Positions 62,631 to 64,000 of a DNA stretch of 64,000 bases are shown one piece after another. The stretch is from Sphingopyxis italica (GTDB lineage: Bacteria > Pseudomonadota > Alphaproteobacteria > Sphingomonadales > Sphingomonadaceae): NCBI RefSeq assembly GCF_011926545.1, contig NZ_JAATIT010000003.1, positions 1 through 64,000 of the forward strand, written 5' to 3'. Position numbers and translations under genes: made by a program. Below the pieces are notes generated by a model that was given only the letters and a program-made list of their open reading frames with translations, was not told where the DNA came from and ran no database searches. The stretch's first letter is position 1. Each line of letters begins with the position of its first letter.

Positions 62631-63392
62631 TCAGATCATGTTCATGCCACCGGCGACCGAGAAGGTCTGGCCGGTGATGAAGCCCGCATCGTCGGATGCG
62701 AGGAAAGCGACGATACCCGCATAGTCCTCGGGCTCCCCCATGCGCTTCAGCGGAATGCCGCGAACCATCGCATCCTTCCACTTGACCGCCTGTTCGCCTT
62801 CGCCGAGCACGCTCGCCATCATCGGCGTGTTGGTCGGTCCCGGGCAGACGACATTGAGCAGCACGCCCTTCGAGGCAAGCTCGCGCGCGACCGACTTGGT
62901 GAAGCTGATCAGGCCGCCCTTGCAGGCCGAATAGACCGCTTCGTTGCTGGTACCGACGCGTGCAGCGTCCGACGCGATGTTGATGATCCGTCCACCGCCG
63001 CGCGCGACCATGCGCGGTGCGACCGCATGATGGGTGAAGAGCGGCCCGTAGAGGTTGATCGCGATGATCTTGTCCCAGAGCGACTTGTCGGTCGCGAGGA
63101 ACGGCGCGGGCTTGTCCCAGCCGGCGTTGTTGACCAGCGCCCAGACGGGACCGAGGTCGGCTTCGACCGCCTCGACCGCCGCGTTCACCGCCGCCTGGTC
63201 GCTGACGTCGAGTGCGTAGGTCTTGATAACCGCGCCCTCGCCCGCGATGCCCGCGGTTTCCTCACCGGCTTCCGCCTTGAGATCGAAGATCGCGACCTTG
63301 CAACCTTCGGCTGCTAGGCGGAGCGTAAGCGCCCTGCCGATACCCTGACCGCCGCCTGTGACGATCGCTACCTTGCCCTGCAAACCCAACAC
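62631..63392 (-). CDS. badH: BadH-like 2-hydroxycyclohexanecarboxyl-CoA dehydrogenase (SDR)
   Basis: A 253-residue classical SDR with cofactor loop AIVTGGGQGIGRALTL and VNNAGWDKPAPF. It has an intact catalytic Ser-Tyr-Lys set (NIASDAARVGTSNEAVYSAC, with YSACK) and the end GFITGQTFSVAGGMNM. The SDAARVG...AVYxACKGGL stretch is that of BadH, which oxidises 2-hydroxycyclohexanecarboxyl-CoA to the keto form just before BadI. The start is GTG at 63392, with AGGAGAG upstream; a longer frame to 63779 would overlap the MarR gene. Confidence 0.88.
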   Translation of the reverse strand: MLGLQGKVAIVTGGGQGIGRALTLRLAAEGCKVAIFDLKAEAGEETAGIAGEGAVIKTYALDVSDQAAVNAAVEAVEADLGPVWALVNNAGWDKPAPFLATDKSLWDKIIAINLYGPLFTHHAVAPRMVARGGGRIINIASDAARVGTSNEAVYSACKGGLISFTKSVARELASKGVLLNVVCPGPTNTPMMASVLGEGEQAVKWKDAMVRGIPLKRMGEPEDYAGIVAFLASDDAGFITGQTFSVAGGMNMI

Positions 63393-63409
63393 CGTGTCTC
63401 TCCTTGAAG

Positions 63410-63895
63410 CTAAGTCATGAATTCGGGATCGGAGCCGATCGCCTCGCCCTCGCTGCCGGCGAGTTCGAGGAGCGTCTCCTTGATCGTCACGAGCGTCGCG
63501 GCGGCCTGATTGAGGGCCTCCTCCGACACATTCTCGAGGATCTGGAGCTCGATCTGCTCCACATTCTCGCGGATGGTGATCACCATCTTGCTGCCCGCGC
63601 GCGTCAGATAGACGCGGCGCGCGCGGCCATCGCTGGCATCGGCCCGGCGCTCGACGAAGCCCGCCGCTTCCATGCGGTCGAGCAGCCCGCCGATCGCGAC
63701 CTTGGTGAGGTCGAGATCCGCCGCAAGCGCGGTCTGGGTCATCCCGTCGCGGCGCGACAGAAAGGCCAATACCCACCATTGCGAGCGGGTGATGCCGAGC
63801 GGCTTGAGGGCCCGGTCCACCACGACGCGGCGCAGACGCGACACATCGTGAATGAGAAAGCCGAAGCGAAGTCCGGTGTTGAGGTCTTTGGTCAC
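63410..63895 (-). CDS. MarR-family regulator (BadR-like)
   Basis: A 161-residue MarR winged-helix repressor: LGITRSQWWVLAFLSRRDGM, the recognition region TQTALAADLDLTKVAIGGLL, and the wing RRADASDGRARRVYLTRAG. In R. palustris, BadR of the same family represses the alicyclic badHI/aliAB genes, and here the gene heads the badHI-like operon. The frame is open back to an ATG at 63991. GTG at 63895 has AAGGATC upstream and leaves a dyad (63940-63954) as promoter DNA, so I prefer it. Confidence 0.83.
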   Translation of the reverse strand: MTKDLNTGLRFGFLIHDVSRLRRVVVDRALKPLGITRSQWWVLAFLSRRDGMTQTALAADLDLTKVAIGGLLDRMEAAGFVERRADASDGRARRVYLTRAGSKMVITIRENVEQIELQILENVSEEALNQAAATLVTIKETLLELAGSEGEAIGSDPEFMT

Positions 63896-63939
63896 AGCAG
63901 ATCCTTGGTGTTGGTTTGCACCGACACCGCTAGACCCGA

Positions 63940-63954
63940 TTGAAGGATTTTCAA
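63940..63954. promoter_or_regulatory. Dyad TTGAA-GGATT-TTCAA upstream of the MarR gene
   Basis: Perfect 5-bp arms around a 5-base centre lie 45 bases before the preferred start of the MarR gene. An autoregulatory site for the badHI-like operon is plausible. Confidence 0.4.
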
Positions 63955-64000
63955 AAGGAACTGTTTCGGAATTTTTTGGCCCGCGCGCCATGACCTGGTC

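Overview
The window is GC-rich, densely packed alphaproteobacterial DNA. Four TonB-dependent receptors, many acyl-CoA ligases, SDR enzymes and acyl-CoA dehydrogenases, and sphingomonad-style conjugation genes point to a sphingomonad (Sphingopyxis, Novosphingobium or Sphingobium type). The genus cannot be fixed from sequence alone. I see no rRNA, tRNA or CRISPR array.

Layout. Positions 1-660 hold the 3' tail of an IS30-type transposase and a lower-GC unknown gene. Positions 897-7392 (minus) are the remains of a conjugative element: a ParB-like gene cut short and joined to the last codons of trbE, then trbJ-trbK-trbL-trbF-trbG-trbI, a DUF2274 gene and an AlpA-like HTH gene. The front half of the mating-pair operon (trbB to most of trbE) is missing. 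From 7590 to the right end everything is catabolic.

Block A (7590-21069) encodes an ATP-dependent radical enzyme of the 2-hydroxyacyl-CoA dehydratase/benzoyl-CoA reductase family (activator plus two Fe-S subunits). With it come an SDR lacking the catalytic Tyr/Lys, a bis-MGD molybdoenzyme, an AMP-forming ligase, a TonB receptor, a TetR regulator and an alpha-methylacyl-CoA racemase. A repeated site, TAATGA-N7-TCATTA and variants, lies in front of these transcription units, with its best copy upstream of tetR. This looks like one regulon and is the most unusual system here.

Block B (21253-33114) has a TonB receptor, a winged-helix regulator, an acyl-CoA carboxylase of the methylcrotonyl/geranyl-CoA type (alpha subunit split in two genes), two enoyl-CoA-reductase-like SDRs, an acyl-CoA dehydrogenase, a ligase and an enoyl-CoA hydratase. 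The set resembles an Atu/Liu pathway for methyl-branched or acyclic terpenoid acids.

Block C (33190-43300) has a second copy of that regulator type, a TonB receptor, a monoacylglycerol-lipase-like hydrolase, a secreted true lipase with its foldase, and an oppositely oriented AidB-like dehydrogenase, CoA ligase and second Tyr/Lys-less SDR.

Block D (43541-55813) has a tyrosine-phosphatase-like enzyme, a zinc alcohol dehydrogenase, two AttH/CrtC-like proteins and an APH-type kinase with a small helical partner (as in the LvaA/LvaB pair). A TonB receptor, a XylA-like reductase, an aldehyde dehydrogenase and a XylM/AlkB-like membrane monooxygenase follow. Block E (55944-63895) has a MerR regulator, then a BadR-BadH-thioesterase-BadI-CoA transferase-BKACE-ligase-hydratase operon that matches alicyclic (cyclohexanecarboxylate-type) ring opening. 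Blocks D and E can be read as one route, by inference: methyl hydroxylation, alcohol, aldehyde, acid, CoA ester, beta-oxidation, ring cleavage.
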